A stretch of 64,000 bases of DNA from Apteryx mantelli (Eukaryota; Chordata; Aves; Apterygiformes; Apterygidae): assembly GCF_036417845.1 (NCBI RefSeq), contig NC_089985.1, positions 31,826,583 through 31,890,582 of the forward strand, written 5' to 3'. Positions 27,346 to 41,500 of this stretch are shown here, one piece after another. Within the stretch, counting starts at the first letter, position 1; each line of letters begins with the position of its first letter. Made by a program: the position numbers and the translations under genes. Below the pieces are notes generated by a model. That model did not search any database. It was given only the letters and a program-made list of their open reading frames with translations, and was not told where the DNA came from.

Positions 27346-30151
27346 GCAAGCTTGACATCTGCAAAAAAACTAATGTAACATCCAAGGATAATACATAATG
27401 CAATATGGTATCTGTGTCCTTATCTCCCCATTTCGTTTTTAACATTTATGCTTAAATATTTTCTTTATTGCTATGCTTTTATTCTGTATGAAAGATGATG
27501 GTATTTACACAAGTTGCAGATGTTTATGTAAAACACTTCAGGTTGAGTTTTCCTGGCATGTAATTGCACCTTTAGTCCTTTAGAGCCTATTAACAGGTTT
27601 GGTATCGAGCACATGATCCCCCGCATTGTACCAGTGATGTCAGCAACGCCGCTCACCAGATGCACACATTTGTTGATTTTCTTTTCAAAATCTGTATGGG
27701 GAGCTTGAGAAAAAGTTTTATTTTGGTCAGGAATAATTTTCTTAAGTTCCCTTTATAAGTCTTTCAAATAAATGTCAGTCATGCATGAGGAAGGAAGTCA
27801 GTCTCACATTTCAAAACTGAACATGCTGACATATGGCTCTGGCTATTATAATCACAGTTATAGCATTAGGATTTGGAGGATGAAGTATAAAGAAGCTACA
27901 TTTTGCTTACTTCAGGATACTCAAGTTTTATAAATTGCTACATTTAATGACTCTGAGGCTATATCCAAAAACAAAAATTCTAAATAATTTCTTGTTATTT
28001 AAGCCTTTAGTGAACTGCTGGTAAGAAAATACCTAATTAAACATGCCACGCAACTTCTTATATAAGTGTCTCCTCATTTTCAGTAATGGCTAGGAAGCAC
28101 AAGAACTGAATTTGCAGGACTTACTACTTTCAGCTGGTGTAAAAGTAATAAACCGTCATTAATGACTCAACATCAGACACATTGTCAGCTATGGATTAGT
28201 TAAAGCACTCAGTACAGATTACTCAAACCAAGTTCCTGGCTCTGCCCTCCTCCTCAACTCCCAGCAACTTCCAGTAAGACCATCAGATAGAAGGCCTCGC
28301 CAATGCAGAAAAGCAGAGACTGTAGCTGCCCAAAACGAAGGGCCCCACTGCCCCCCTGAAGCACCCTCAGGCTATAGCAAGCGCAGCAAGATGGGGTGTT
28401 TCAACTCCCAGCCAGAGGGAGCTCGCAAGGGTGGGAGAAGGCCTCCCTATAATCTGGATCTGGCCTCAGCAGCTACTGGGAACAGGACATTTTGGATGAC
28501 TCACATACAGAAGTCAGAACAACTGGAGTAGTAAAGATTAACAGAAGCCGTATCATACAAGTTTCAGACTTTCTTTCTCTCATCATTTCCAGTGGGTATT
28601 GAGGGGCTATGAGGACACAGTCCCTATGGATCTGAGACTTAATGACATCCCTTTTCTTTTTATTGCCACCAATAATTTTTTTGCACTTTTCACTTTTAGA
28701 TTTCATATTAGTTAGTAGCACAAGCCTGTTTATCACACACAAAAACCTCAGACACAAGCAGTGAAATCCATCACTGATTTTTTTTTTTTAAACACAATGA
28801 CAGTAAAATAAGTGTTCAGAGAGGTGTGTCACAACGATCTGAACAAGCGATGCACTCTGTTCCCCAAGCTTACTTATGTTAATACTGGACATACGCCAGC
28901 ATACAGTTATTTGAAGAACAGTAAATCAGCACCTGTCTCTCAGTTTCAGCTATGAATGAGCTTACACAAACGTGCATGTTTGCCAGCTGGCAAAATGCGG
29001 AAAATCCCAGGGCTGCCAACCCAGCACATCTCCATCCAGAACTGAAAACTAAATAGATCATTTAACTGTGCTTGAGAAGTTATTATGGAGAATGAGACAA
29101 AAAAAAAAAAAAAATCTGTGCCAAGGGGATCTTGCCACCTGCTTCGCCACTGAGAAACTGCACAATGATACCCAGATTGGCACAACGTTTCTTCCAGAGG
29201 GAAAGTAAAGGCCCAAAGCATTTTATAAACTACCAAAATCACTATGCTAAAGACAAAATCCACCCGGGGGGTTATCTCTTATTGCAAGGTCCCACTTGCT
29301 GCAGTATCAGCAATCCTTTCTTACTGTTGAATTTGCAAGTGTTGTTACTATTTGTGAGGACAACAACAACCTACCTCAGCCATTCATCACACCAAGCACT
29401 CACCAAGAGTTAAAAAAGGCCAAGTTTCCAAACAGGTGATAAATACATATCAAATTGACAACATTACATCAATTTTTTGTTTAGTTTTCTTACTGAGCAT
29501 TCTTTTAAATAATTTGGTATCAAGTCTGTTGCACTGATGTTAGTTTTGGCTTTTTATTAAATCCTTTAAAGATATAATGATAGTTCTGCTCTGTTTTCAA
29601 CTTTCCAAAGACTTTTTCCAGCAACAGAGAAGCTGGCTGACCAAACCAGGAAAAGTGAAATGGAGTGTAAACAAAACACTTTTTCCCTGGTCTGTTAATT
29701 TGCCTCACTCAGTACGATTTTAGATCTTACTTGCAGTGATGCCAAGTCAGACTATAGGAAAAAGTATCACAGAAATTGTGATTTTCACAAAGTTCTTAAT
29801 TTTTTCAACAGCATTACAAAAGGCAAAGCTTTTATTAGGTTTGCTACCTGGTGACAGATTTCAAATCACTCTTAGTATTATAAGGTTATTTTTAAACATA
29901 TTCCCTTAAGTCTTCTAGCTGGAAAAAATAACCAAAATAGGGCTTATTTCAGACAACAAACATGAACCATCCCTCAATTCTACATTGTCTTTCAAAAAGA
30001 TCTCCGTTCTGCCAAAAGTAAGAGCAAGAGTGCCTTGCGTGTCAGACAGGTAATTATGAATTTCAATGATGCTCACACCTGAGTGGGGATGAAGGCTCAT
30101 TAAGATTGTGCTCCTGTTGTACTGTTCCTAAGAAAGCTAGAGTTATACTAA

Positions 30152-30170
30152 GGGCCAAATTCATCCCTTA
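30152..30170 (+). repeat. Possible ancient amniote repeat fragment
   Basis: GGGCCAAATTCATCCCT is a phrase that recurs in sauropsid genomes as the edge of old dispersed repeats (from memory). Only about 18 bases match, so the assignment is weak. Confidence 0.3.
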
Positions 30171-33100
30171 ACTCTAAATTAAGAAAGAAGCCAGCTTTCT
30201 CCTGTTGTCAGTGTTTATGTTTTAAGTTCTGAAATAATAACCAGAGGGGTATGTTAGGATTAAGAAAAGGAAAAGTTTTTCTTCAGTTTATCTTCAAAAC
30301 CTGCTTTATTTATACTGAAATTTAACCTCTTCCCCCTCTAAAAAAATATAAATAAATAAAAAATCATATATTGGCTTGACAATCCTAAAGAGTGACATTG
30401 GATGCATGCAGCAAACAGGTGCACACAGAGGAGGCAGCAGGAACTTGCTTGTAGAGCGCAGCCAGTGTGCTGGGGCCTTGTGCTGCTGGAGGGGACCACC
30501 TCCAGCAACGGGAGGGACTTCAGGCTCGATACCAGCTCTATTCTTGGCTGTCCTGCTGAGACTGCCAACAATGCACAGGCTCACATTTAGATTTAAAATG
30601 CATTGACAGTTCAAATACTGCTTATCTGTCAAAACCCAAGCTAACAAAGACTCCAGGTCTGGAGAGGGCTTTCTACAAATTCTGAGCCACTAGACTCCAA
30701 CCTCTTCTCCAGTGGGTTTCCCCTAAGCACGGACTGGAAGTCAAGCAGCAGCTCCCTATTCTTAAATTCAGATTCTGTTGCCCTCTCCTTCTTCCCTTTT
30801 CCATATCCTGTTTAAAGTCATCCTCTCCTTTTAATGTTAATTGGCATTCCCTTCTCTTCATGCTCATTTATAAAACTAATCTAATAGCTCCTTCCCTCCT
30901 TCCACACATTCACAGTAATTTTACTCTTGGAAGTGGGCCTCTGTTGACATGATATATCATTAAATGCCACAGGAAAACTGAACCCTCTATCAGCAACAGG
31001 ATACTATTTGAGCCATTAAGCAAATATACATAAGCAGCTGTAGAAACAACTCAGACTGGGCAGTTCTGGATATAATAGTAAAAACAAAACTAATAAAACA
31101 TGGCCTGGCTACACCAAAGCAGGTTCTAGAACCTCCTGCAAAGGAAATCTTAAGAACAGGCTGCAAATATTTGCCAAGAACAGAGCACATATATTCGAGC
31201 CTGGTTCAGCTAAGGAGATCGTACTAGATCTCATAGCATCCCTTCTCAGCTTTACATTCATTTTAAACCAGGTGACAAGATTTAAGATAATTGAATGTGT
31301 CTTACCATAACTATTAAACACACAGACTGTGAGAAATTGGACTTCATGCCACAGCCCAGAATAACTAGATTAAAAACTGGCTAATGATAGCTCAAGATAC
31401 AGTTGTACGTGACAAAGCAGCATGAAACAGGGAAGTTTTTAGTTAGCTTCCAGAGGAACAAGACTAGGCTTAATGCTACTCAATATTCTGTGCTCACTTC
31501 CAACTCACTGATGAAAGTCACCACTGAAAAAATTCAAAAGTAATGAGTTTGTAAGATTACCCTATCCTCATTATTTCACTAAGCAGTGAAGACTTCATAA
31601 CATAGATACACTTGAGCAAAAATTAATACACCCAGATGAAACCTCTCTACACCTCAGTAGAGACAACGATTGCAGGCTATACATACAGAACAGGAGACCA
31701 CTCTCCAGGGAACAGCAACACCTACATATATTTGAGGCCCATTAAACAAAAGACTGCAGTGTGTCATGATAAAGACAACAAATGTTGTGTTACAAAAGAG
31801 CATGACGAATAAAGCAAACAGATAATTTTTACAGGTCATTGCTAAGAACAAAACCAGGGCACTCTGAGTTAGGATGTCCACTTTGGAGGAAAACAAATGA
31901 ACAAAAAAAAAAAAAAAAATTGTTGGAGAAGATGCAGTAAAGACCATGCTGTAAGAGCTAGGTAATCCCCCTGTGGGGAGGAGGGAAATCAAAACCAGGA
32001 CCTACTTAGCATATCAAAAGGTTTGAAACATAACTTGATAACGTGTATCAAGTTTTACAGGGAGGAAAGAAGAGGTACTAAAAAGACTCTGGTCCAGCCA
32101 AGAAATACAAAGAACAATTGGGTGGACTATGAGGCCCAGAGACTTCAAATTAGGTACAAATTTTACAATAGCAAGATTAAACACCAGGCACTGGAATCCA
32201 TGATACCATCTTTGAGGCCTTCAGTTCAAAATTGAAGAAAAAACATAACAAAACAGAACAAAAACAAAAAGAACAAACACCACTGTGTTGTATGTGGTGC
32301 CAACATATTGCGTAGACAAAATACCACTTACTGGTAAAATATAATGACCTTTGATTATATGGCAGAGTAGATGATCTAATACCCCCTCACAGTCTTAACC
32401 GTTTTATTTTTAAACATCTAGATTAACATAAAGGCAAACAAGAAAAATAGATATTCGGGTCAACCAAGATAGGCACTTTTTTTTTTTTTTTTTTGGTAAA
32501 GTGATCTGCATATTCTTATCATCTTTGTGTCTGAAGTTCTATGAGCTAGTCCCTCGCTTCTTTATACTACAATTCTTGTTCTTCACTGTTTATTCTAGAG
32601 TGAGATTTGTCAAACCTACTTCAGAGGCAAAAGAGGAAAGTAGCTGCTGCTCAACATCAAACATTTTTGTACTGGACTCTTCAAGGCCTGCAAGACTATA
32701 GACAAACACAGAGATGTTAATCAAGCAGAATAGTAATCAAGTCATATGGCACAGAAAAGACAGCTCTGAAAGCCACTTCGGGAAAGCCAAATCAGTATCT
32801 TTCAGATCTGTCATAGTCAGATGTTCCAGAGATCAAGCCCATCCCCGTGACAATATGCCTTACAGACTTTTTAAATGATATTACATAGTGCATATTAGAG
32901 ATAACAGAACTACCAGCTTTTTCCTAAGTCTATTACCATAGAAGTATTTGATAAAAAAGGAGTAAATTATGAGTGTTCTTCACGCAATCTCTAGCACAAT
33001 TCCATATTAACCCTGTTTCTCCTTGCACATTAAATAGCTGTGTGCTGCATACCTTTCAAGCACCTTACACACATTAAATAAATATGAGAAACAGGATGCT

Positions 33101-36100
33101 AGCCTCAAGTGCAAGGTATGCATTTAAATTGTCCCACCTTCCCTGATCAGTCAGTGCTTTTGAAACTCAGAATACACAAATTTGACCACACAAAATAATG
33201 ACTACCAATAAGCCTTACAGCATGATAAGCACAAACAGCATAAATACCCTGAAGATACTGACCCATTTGCTCCCACCAGCTACCTTGTTAACTCAACCAA
33301 AAGCACATAGTGTTTATCCTCTACCTCGTACCTGGATAGTGCGAGTTTCATAGACTATGTGGCCTACATATCACAGAACAGGACCAATTAATTGATTTGT
33401 GAGCCACGCTTAAAAAGTGTGGATCTCATCACGAATGAATAGCGATGTGTGAAAACAGACCAAAAGAAGTAACTTTTTTTAGGCAAGAGAAGAGATCAAA
33501 AGGGATGACCTTTAGATATGTATGAGGTGCCACAATGAAGGCATCAGTAAATTGTTCTACATGAGCACTGAGAAAATAAGCCTTTACTGCTGAAACTTAC
33601 TTTTAAGTTAAACATTAAAAGAAATTTACTAGATACAAGGATAATTAAGCACTAGAACAGATTACCTACGATTGGGTAGCACTGCTACCAATGTAGGTTT
33701 AGAGAATTAGCTAAGCATCTATCACAAGTGATTCAGGCACAGTTGATCAGACCTTGAAGGAAGGGGACAAATGAGACTGCCTCTCACAGTCCTTCTAGCC
33801 TTATTTCCTAAAATTTTAGTAGTTTATGCAACTAAAGGTAGATTATTTTGCATTATGTTATATACATTTAATATTCAGAGGTTTGCTTTTCCCCATCCAC
33901 CATTAAACATTAATATTTCATTAACTGATTTTTTAAGATCTTATGCACCTTTTTCACTGCTCACATGAATAAGCTTCCCAGGTATATGCTTAAGATGCAG
34001 ACTATATTGACATAACTGCTTAGAAGTTTTCATAAGAAGGGATTCTTTCTCTGATGACTAATTTCTAATAGTTGATTTCTTGACTCCTGTAGGTTGCCAG
34101 GACAGCTCAAGGTGGTCAGGGCCATGGCCTTGTAGGCTTGAGCTCTGTCTTCAAAATTGGCTCTCTGCCTATCCCTAATATGTTTACATAATCTTCTGAA
34201 GGCTGCACTGGCTGTAGCAGTTTTGTCAGAGCCTGTTCTTAACAAACAGGAATTCTTTTTCTCCTTGTTATTTCTGTCAACTCTCTACCTATGGGAAGGA
34301 GTTTTCAACAACTAAGCCCATCATTACAATAGCAGTGAGGTAGGCCTGCTCTACAGAACTAGTAAGACTGATCCCAACAAATTATTTAACTCCTGTTGAA
34401 TTATCTTCTGATAATAGCACTAACTAGATGGCCAAGCATACTTAAAACAGTAAAAGAACCTTCTCCACAAAACAGCTATTTTAGCATCCAAGACAAAACC
34501 ATGTATTCTTCCCTGGATGCCAAAAGACTTCACCATCCCTCTCATAACAGTCAAAACCTTCAAAATCCACAGTGACCACATCTATACGGCGACACTACCT
34601 TCTCAACACACAAACACACAGGACACTCAATTCGTACAACTCTGTATTGGATCTATGATCTGGGTTTTCACGTATTCATGAATAAAACTGCAGAGAGCCA
34701 ATATTTAACTTTCAGACAAAGGGTCAGAAAATTTCTAGTCTCTCTCACAAGTTCAGCTACAGAATGCAGACCTAACAGAAACAGCTGAAGGAATTTTCTA
34801 GGAACTTTAGTATTTAGTAATGGCTTTGAACCAGAAAATATATCTGCCTAAAAAAAGCTCCTAGATTTTAGTCTGACTGCTGCTCTACACATACATTCTA
34901 TAATGAATAGTATCTTTTTCCTAATATGGTATTTATTTTCAGTGTATGATGCTTATTTCCTCCACAACTACTTACAGCTCCATCAGTCCTTACTGACTTT
35001 GCAATATATTCACTTCCCAGCAAGGAATTTAAAGGTTTGGGGTCATTGGTGGGAACTGCTCATTTACATAAATATTCTTTTCTCAATCTCAGAGCAATCT
35101 AAGAGTGTTCTTCACTAGCCTTTGAAAATTAGAACAGACACTAGTCAGCCAACTGTTTCAAACTAGTCTGCTAATATAGTTTGACAAAGCTCATTTTTTT
35201 CTAAATTAGTTTCCACAATGCTTAGTGTTTAGGTAATTTTGAATTGTTATAGTGATGGTGCTAAGAAGTGCTAGATTATGCTGAATAAACCACAAGGCTT
35301 AATTTGTGTATGAATAAAGGTGAACCAGAAATGCTAAAACATCCTTCACAGAACACAATTATTAATATAAAAAAAAAAATCCAAAGCAACATGAAGTATA
35401 TCTAAGCTATAACGTATTCCCACTCCTAATTTAAGAGAAGACAATTTCCATCCACTGTGAAAGATTATACTAAAAAGGGGAGTTTCCATAGAAAAGGGTA
35501 AAGAGGGAGAAATCACTGAAGACAATTGTCAATTATATGACAAAACAAAAAAAAACAAACCCTCAAGACTGTCCAAGTACTTTTGGCCAAGTTACCTGAG
35601 TGAACCTAACATGTGGTACTCACAGAACCATAGACAAATACATAATTGAGAAAGCTCTGGTGACATTTTTTGTGAGGTACCTGTACTAATTTGAAGAGAA
35701 GGCTTTTTCCCTCCTGTAAAGGTGCTTAAGCAGCAAGTCTAGAACTACGCTGGATTTTTCTTGAATTCAATCATTTAGTTGGAAGCCTGCAGATCAGACT
35801 GAACTTTATCTGTGTCAAACCATAAGGCTCTCTTTCCTGGAAGTACATCAAGGCTCTTGCATGAAATCTGATGATCAGCACAGTAGGATTAATCACAGAG
35901 CTGGCCAAGCTGATATCCTAGCAGAACAGCAACTTGCTTAAATGAGTATGGAACTGCATCAGGATAGAGTCGCAATAAATTCTCATCTCTTTGCACCAAA
36001 AGTAAAATGAGACCTTGTTTGTAATGGATGCGAAAGAAAAGTCTATCAACCCTTGTTTTCCTGCAAAGGATCTGTGGTCGTTTCTGGGAAAACAGACACA

Positions 36101-38291
36101 AGATACCCAGACTATCACCATCACTTTCTTAGGGTAATGCCACCAATTGCAGACTGACACTGGGTGACATCTAGTTTAGTTCTGCTGAAAGGGCTGCAGC
36201 AGGGGAAGGTTTTAAAGTTAGCAGACTTATTTATGTATAGGACAATAAATCCGATAACAAGGATTTCTCTCAGTCAACAGAAGTTCTCAAACAGATGTTT
36301 ACCTCCGTTTGCCACCACCTGACTAAACCAAGCACTCTCTTAATATAAGAGATTCTTAATAAATCAGTTATTGGGCTTGCTAGAAGTTTACCTTCACTTA
36401 ACCGCTTCCTCCCCCCACAACTACTTCTGTTTCCTAATGGTCGGTAATATCGTACCTTTTGTTTGGAATATGCAAGCACCTTGCCTCAGGAAACTTTTCC
36501 ATGACGCTCCTCTCTATGGCATGGTAGAATATTACAGTGATTTCATCTAGTAAGTCTGTTCACACAGCATATAGCTGTTTAAAAAGTCCCAACATAAATA
36601 TGATTGCTAATACCACTATAGGATAAATTCATAATCTAGGTACTGAAAAAATCTAAGCATTAAAGAGGGCAAACTCCTGAAGTTACAGAATAGAAAAGAT
36701 ACAATCTCTAATCAGAAACACTGAGGACAAAGACAAAACTACTCCAAAACCTGGATTCTGAAACTCACCAGGAAACCAAGGTCTTTTATCCTTAGTTACT
36801 TAGACATTACCCAAGTCTATTCGCACATTTATACACTCCACAGCAGTTTTGACATAACAGCTGTAAAGCTGAATTCCAATGACATGCAGAACTCTAAATC
36901 CCTGTTCATTCTACATTAAGAAATATCTCAGGATACTAAGACAGTTGCTACAAAATGCACTGCAGGAAGTTTTCTAAACAGGAAAATTAGAAAAAAACAA
37001 ACCAAACAAAACCTTATTTTAAGTTGGTATACAAGTAGGTTTTATTAAAAAGTTGACCTGTACCAAGTATCCCGCACCCCAAATAAAATTCTTACCTGCC
37101 CATTTCAAAGATTTAAACTCACGTTAGCAAAACTAAACTTCACATGTCTAGTAAAAATCTATCTAAATATCTAGAAATAGAAATAGTAGTGCAGTGGCTT
37201 GCCTTCACACAAGTAGAGAGGTACATGTGGAGATCTGAATGCCTTTGAGCATTAGAGCTGTATGAAAAAAAAAACTTCATTTTCTAATTTACATACCTAG
37301 TCACAGCAATAAAATTGGATAAGAGGGGGTTTTTTGGTTTAAATTCTTAGAGGAAAGACTATATGAAGTACCACAGAAAGGACATAATACACTGTGGGAT
37401 AAAGTTTTCTGGCGTTTCACTTACACGGACATAATTTGAAGAGTGGCTTCACTTAAAGTCAGGAACTAGGACAAGGAAACAAATTATTTCTGCAATGTCT
37501 GAAAGTCTGGAAGTCAACTCAGTGTCCTATTCTTCTACAATAAACCTCAGCAGAACAGTCAAGACAGCTGGAATATCACTAGGCATTATAAAACCAGGAC
37601 CGCAAAACTTCTGTATGGTTTCATAAATTGCTCTAAAAAGATCTTTATCTACTTTCCAGATATTGTAGTAGCAGGTCACTGACAACCTCAGATTTTCTCA
37701 TTCATACTATTTACTACGAATCTTACAAATCTTTGATAATTTGAATAAAAGACAGGTCATAACAAGAAGAAAAAGAAAAGAGCAGGTAACTATTACAACT
37801 CCAGTGCAATAAAGCTTGTGGTTTCAAACTCAATAATTACATGTAGCTCTCCGAACACATGTGCTGTAATGTTAGGAGGCAAAGAAACAAGTACAATCCC
37901 ACAAACCTAATTATCAAGCTAATTTAAAGACATCCAAACTTACATATGAGGGAAGCAACAGTCACTGGTGTTTAATACACGAACACATAAAAATACACAG
38001 CAGAGATCAGAAGCCAAACCAAAGATCTTCTAGTTTTTACTGCTTGTCCCAAATAACCTCTGCAACTTTACCAAAATAAATCGTTAGTGATATATAAATA
38101 CCTGGAAGAGGGACAGGGGAAATATTTGAGACCTGCAAAGTTCTTCATCACCCTCTCATCTTGTGTGAAACAAATATAAGAGCAAACAACTGACTTCAGA
38201 GAAAGCAGCATGTCTGCTGATACTTTCATACATTCTCAGCACCAAACACCAAGCAATCAACATGAAGAGGGGAAAAAAATTAAACACACAC

Positions 38292-38513
38292 CTTGAACAC
38301 CTCAGAGAAGAAACCAGAGCCAATTTTCTCACAGGTGAAGTCATCAAGACGGGTAAGTCTGGAAAAGGCACTTATCAGGGCTCTGTATGAAGAGGTCCAA
38401 ACTCTTCCTATCTGGGATGCAGTCCCATCACCTCCATTGCCCCCATCGAAGTCTTCAGCGCGCTCCAAGCGTGGTGGAAATCCTGCTATTGAATTCCGCT
38501 TACTTCGGTCCAT
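38292..38513 (-). CDS. TESK2: TESK2 coding exon 2 (start codon, N-terminal extension and glycine-rich loop)
   Basis: The first 74 codons of testis-associated actin-remodelling kinase 2 are read on the minus strand. They start [15 protein letters not shown], which matches human TESK2 as I recall it, and end [10 protein letters not shown] directly before the donor GTGTGT. Residues about 17-40 are an acidic, glycine-rich linker that differs from the mammalian version. Residues 42-60 ([20 protein letters not shown]) are characteristic of the TESK family and lead into the kinase domain. IGSGFFSEV is the ATP-binding glycine-rich loop. The chosen ATG (38513) has A at -3 and G at +4, a strong Kozak context. 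An in-frame GTG 14 codons upstream is not needed. The N-terminus clearly excludes TESK1, which starts differently. Confidence 0.97.
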
Positions 38514-38595
38514 TTTGAAAACAAAGCTTTCTTTTGATAAGAGAGGACTTCTCACATCTTAGGTATTTTGCTGTCTTCTCTGCTATTGATGGACG
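38514..38595 (-). other. TESK2: TESK2 exon 2, 5' untranslated part
   Basis: The minus-strand acceptor TTCTTGTATTTTAG ends at 38596, which gives 82 untranslated bases before the start codon. This fits the human gene, where exon 1 is non-coding and the start lies in exon 2. The leader holds one upstream ATG that is immediately followed by TGA. Confidence 0.8.
38552..38557 (-). promoter_or_regulatory. TESK2: Start-stop upstream ORF (ATG-TGA) in the TESK2 leader
   Basis: The minus strand reads AAGATGTGAGA, so an ATG with A at -3 is followed directly by a stop codon, 38 bases before the main start codon. Minimal uORFs of this kind are known to stall terminating ribosomes and reduce initiation downstream (established for other genes). 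An effect here is inferred only. Confidence 0.5.
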
Positions 38596-41500
38596 CTAAA
38601 ATACAAGAAATGGAGATGACGATTATTGTAAACATATCTAACCAAGTTTGACAGGAATCCAACTCAACTTACACCAGTTTAAGAAAAAAAGCAGAAGACA
38701 TGCAGGTAGGGGCACAAGGAACAAATCATCATCAGAAAGATGGGCCAGATGACCTAAAAAGCTGTTTGCTTTAGATTCTAGGAAAACCCTTATGCTCTGG
38801 CTACTCAGAGATAATTTTGAGCTCCAAATGTATTTAAGTGATAACAAAAGAACCTTCATCCACACACACCCCCCTTTCTTTTTTTAGTAAGCGTTAGCTG
38901 CTAAAACAAACAGCTAGCAGGAGGAAACCCACAAAATATGTTCTATTTTACTTCAGTAGCAGTTGGTGACAAATCTACTGCTATCACAAGAAGCCATTTC
39001 ATATTAGGGGCTGAACAAAGGATCCCTAAATATAAAAAGCAATCAACTTTCAGTTGACTTACGGGAAATTATCAGCTGGCACACCAACAACTTCATTTTT
39101 TAAAGCTTCCACGTACGAGCGTTCTAAGACCAGTTCTTTAACTGGTAGAAGCGTAAGTTTTTATCCACTCAAGATCTAGCCCCCAATTTTGTAAAAATAT
39201 CAACAATACTGCTACAGAAACAAAGTGTTCTTATAAGAAATTGCCGGAACAATTCTCCTCCCCCCCCACACACACACTTTTTAAAGCTATATTAATATAT
39301 GTCAGTTCAACTGAAAACACAGGAAATAAGCTACATTTGCCAAGTAGGAGAGAAAAACAACAGTAAGGAAATTTTTTTTTCTTTTTAAGAGGATGATGAA
39401 GTAATCAGGATGACTCTGGAGCCCATCAAATCCAACTTGGATTGGCAAACCTGACAGGTGGCCTACTTTTTTTTCTTTAAACTTTAGACTCAGGAGGTTA
39501 TTCATTTTTTACACACTTAACTGTTCATTTGCAGCAATTCAGTGAGCCCCTACAAAACTTGAGAAAAGTAAGCAGTCACACAGAGAAAAGATTTTTTTTT
39601 GAAAGGGTAAATGAAAAAATGGATGGGGAGGGAGTGAGGCAAACAATAAAATAACATTTGTTTTTTTCTTTATGGTGGACAAGATAGTTATGAAGCATGG
39701 AGCAGACCAGGCAATTATCCTTCTATTTACACAGATGTACAAAACCTGAACAATACACTACTTAATTTGAAGAGCATCTCAAAAACTGAGGCTCACCAGC
39801 TGTCCTCTGAATACACAGCAGTGCGGCAATATGCATGTTTTGTATGCAGTGTATCTTTCAGAGATACTCTGCCAACACACCAGAAAAACATGTAGTCCTT
39901 CCCTGCCTTCAGAAGTAAACTCTGTTGAGCTGTGAGGAATTAATTTGAGGTTGTGCTCTCCAGAAAAAAAAAGAAAAAGCATACTTTTCATGTTCTATGA
40001 TAGCATTTATTTCAAGCATCTTAAAACTTACTTCTCTAAATGAGGGTTTCCAGGGGAGGGAGGAAAGGGTATAAGAGTCTTACCAGGGTCTGCCTAAGAA
40101 CATTTAATCTTTATCAAATCCTACATTGTGGTGTTCCTACAGAATTTTTTATGCAGACTGCCACATGTGTGAGCTTACTGCACTTTTCAGATGATACTAT
40201 TGCATAATCTAACATTATGTTGTGCCTGACTGCCACATGGGAGATCAGGACCTAGTTTCCGACCTCACATTCTTGCCCCACGAGCCCTGAAGGTCTGGAA
40301 GTGGTACAGAAGCAACATGGGCAGAGAAAGGCTTTTATATCTCCCCAGCTGAGAAGACAAAGCCCAGAGAACCTCCTCAGCTATTGGGAAGATGCTTGGG
40401 AATTTCCAAGGCACACTTAAATAATTCTTTTTGATCTGAAAGGAACAAATGAATATTTGGTTACTTTTCAAGGATACAAAAAAAGAACTATCTGTTGATG
40501 GAATCCAAGGAGGAAACCATGGTGTTAAGAATTCATTTCCTGGACCTGAAGATTTGGAGATAGACCAGAAAACCTGGTGTAATTGAAGAAACAAAGTTTT
40601 AGAACTTAATTCCATCACAGTAGTACCTGCATGCACTAGACACTAAGTCAGGGAGCAAGTTTTTGCACCCAAAAATGCAGTCTGGTGCTCTAGTACTGCA
40701 ATAACTCCATATGAAGGGGACCATGAAGCTTGTAGATACCTCCTCTAATTCTACTGAAATGACATATCCACTCTGCAGTACAGCGAAACAAAGCAACTTG
40801 TAAATCAGGGCTATAAATTTAAGTACTCAGACAAAACAAGATATATACAAAAACAACAGGAGAACACTGCTGTTTCCCAAACAGAGGAAGATACCAAGTT
40901 AGGTAAGTGATATTAAACCAGAGGAAAAACCTAATTCTGTCTTAAGCACCCAGATACCATCAAAAAAAGATCAGGCTTTCAATATAGTCACTCACTAAAC
41001 TATACGTATATATATTAAAAAAAAATAAAAAGAAAAAAAAGCTTTGCACATACATATCCTTTAGATTGAAATCATATGGTGAACTTTGCAAAAGTCTATA
41101 CAAATCCCACAATGAAAGAAGAGATTCAAAGTACTTCACACAACATAAACCCCAAAAGGTTTTGCCATCTGGATTCCCAAGTAACCCATTCCTTCATTTT
41201 TGCCTGCTAAAGCTTGCTTATTTCCAGAGAGCTACACAAAATCCTTGGAAATTATTAGGATAGAGCTCCATTTGTCTAGTTTTCTATCCAGGACTGCATA
41301 TGCAGAATTAGAGGAAAATTTCAAGTGGGCACAATTCCAAGTGGGCCTCCTGTCATTTTGGCCAATTACACTAATGATCACATTCTCAATGAAATCAGGC
41401 AAGGTTTAATTGACTGTCAAGTCAGTCTGAGGTACTTTAATTTACTACCTCATCTGGTTAATTAAAGTGCACTGAACAGAATCCAAGACTATCCTGCTGC

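Larger units (their letters stand above)
19948..38291 (-). other. TESK2: TESK2 intron 2
   Basis: This 18.3-kb intron separates the glycine-loop exon from the lysine exon. It is AT-rich and contains an old MIR/CORE-SINE relic (27247-27345), a possible ancient amniote repeat fragment (30152-30170), an (AAAT)n tract (23183-23202), a perfect 12-base-pair hairpin (24138-24169) and long A/T tracts near 31903-31920 and 32468-32485. Two unexplained patches of higher GC content lie at about 28230-28450 and 30410-30580. I see no coding exon in the rest. Confidence 0.8.

Noticed and set aside
35620..35670. CR1-like phrase CACAGAACCATAGAC
   Set aside because: The similarity to the CR1 3' end in reverse orientation is short and interrupted, so it is not safe to call.
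38514..38555. N-terminal extension of TESK2 from an upstream in-frame codon
   Set aside because: The upstream codon is GTG, not ATG, and the downstream ATG matches the known protein start in strong context.
40265..40636. 123-codon minus frame as an alternative TESK2 first exon
   Set aside because: It has no promoter-like composition, no recognisable sequence, and no clear donor joined in frame to exon 2.
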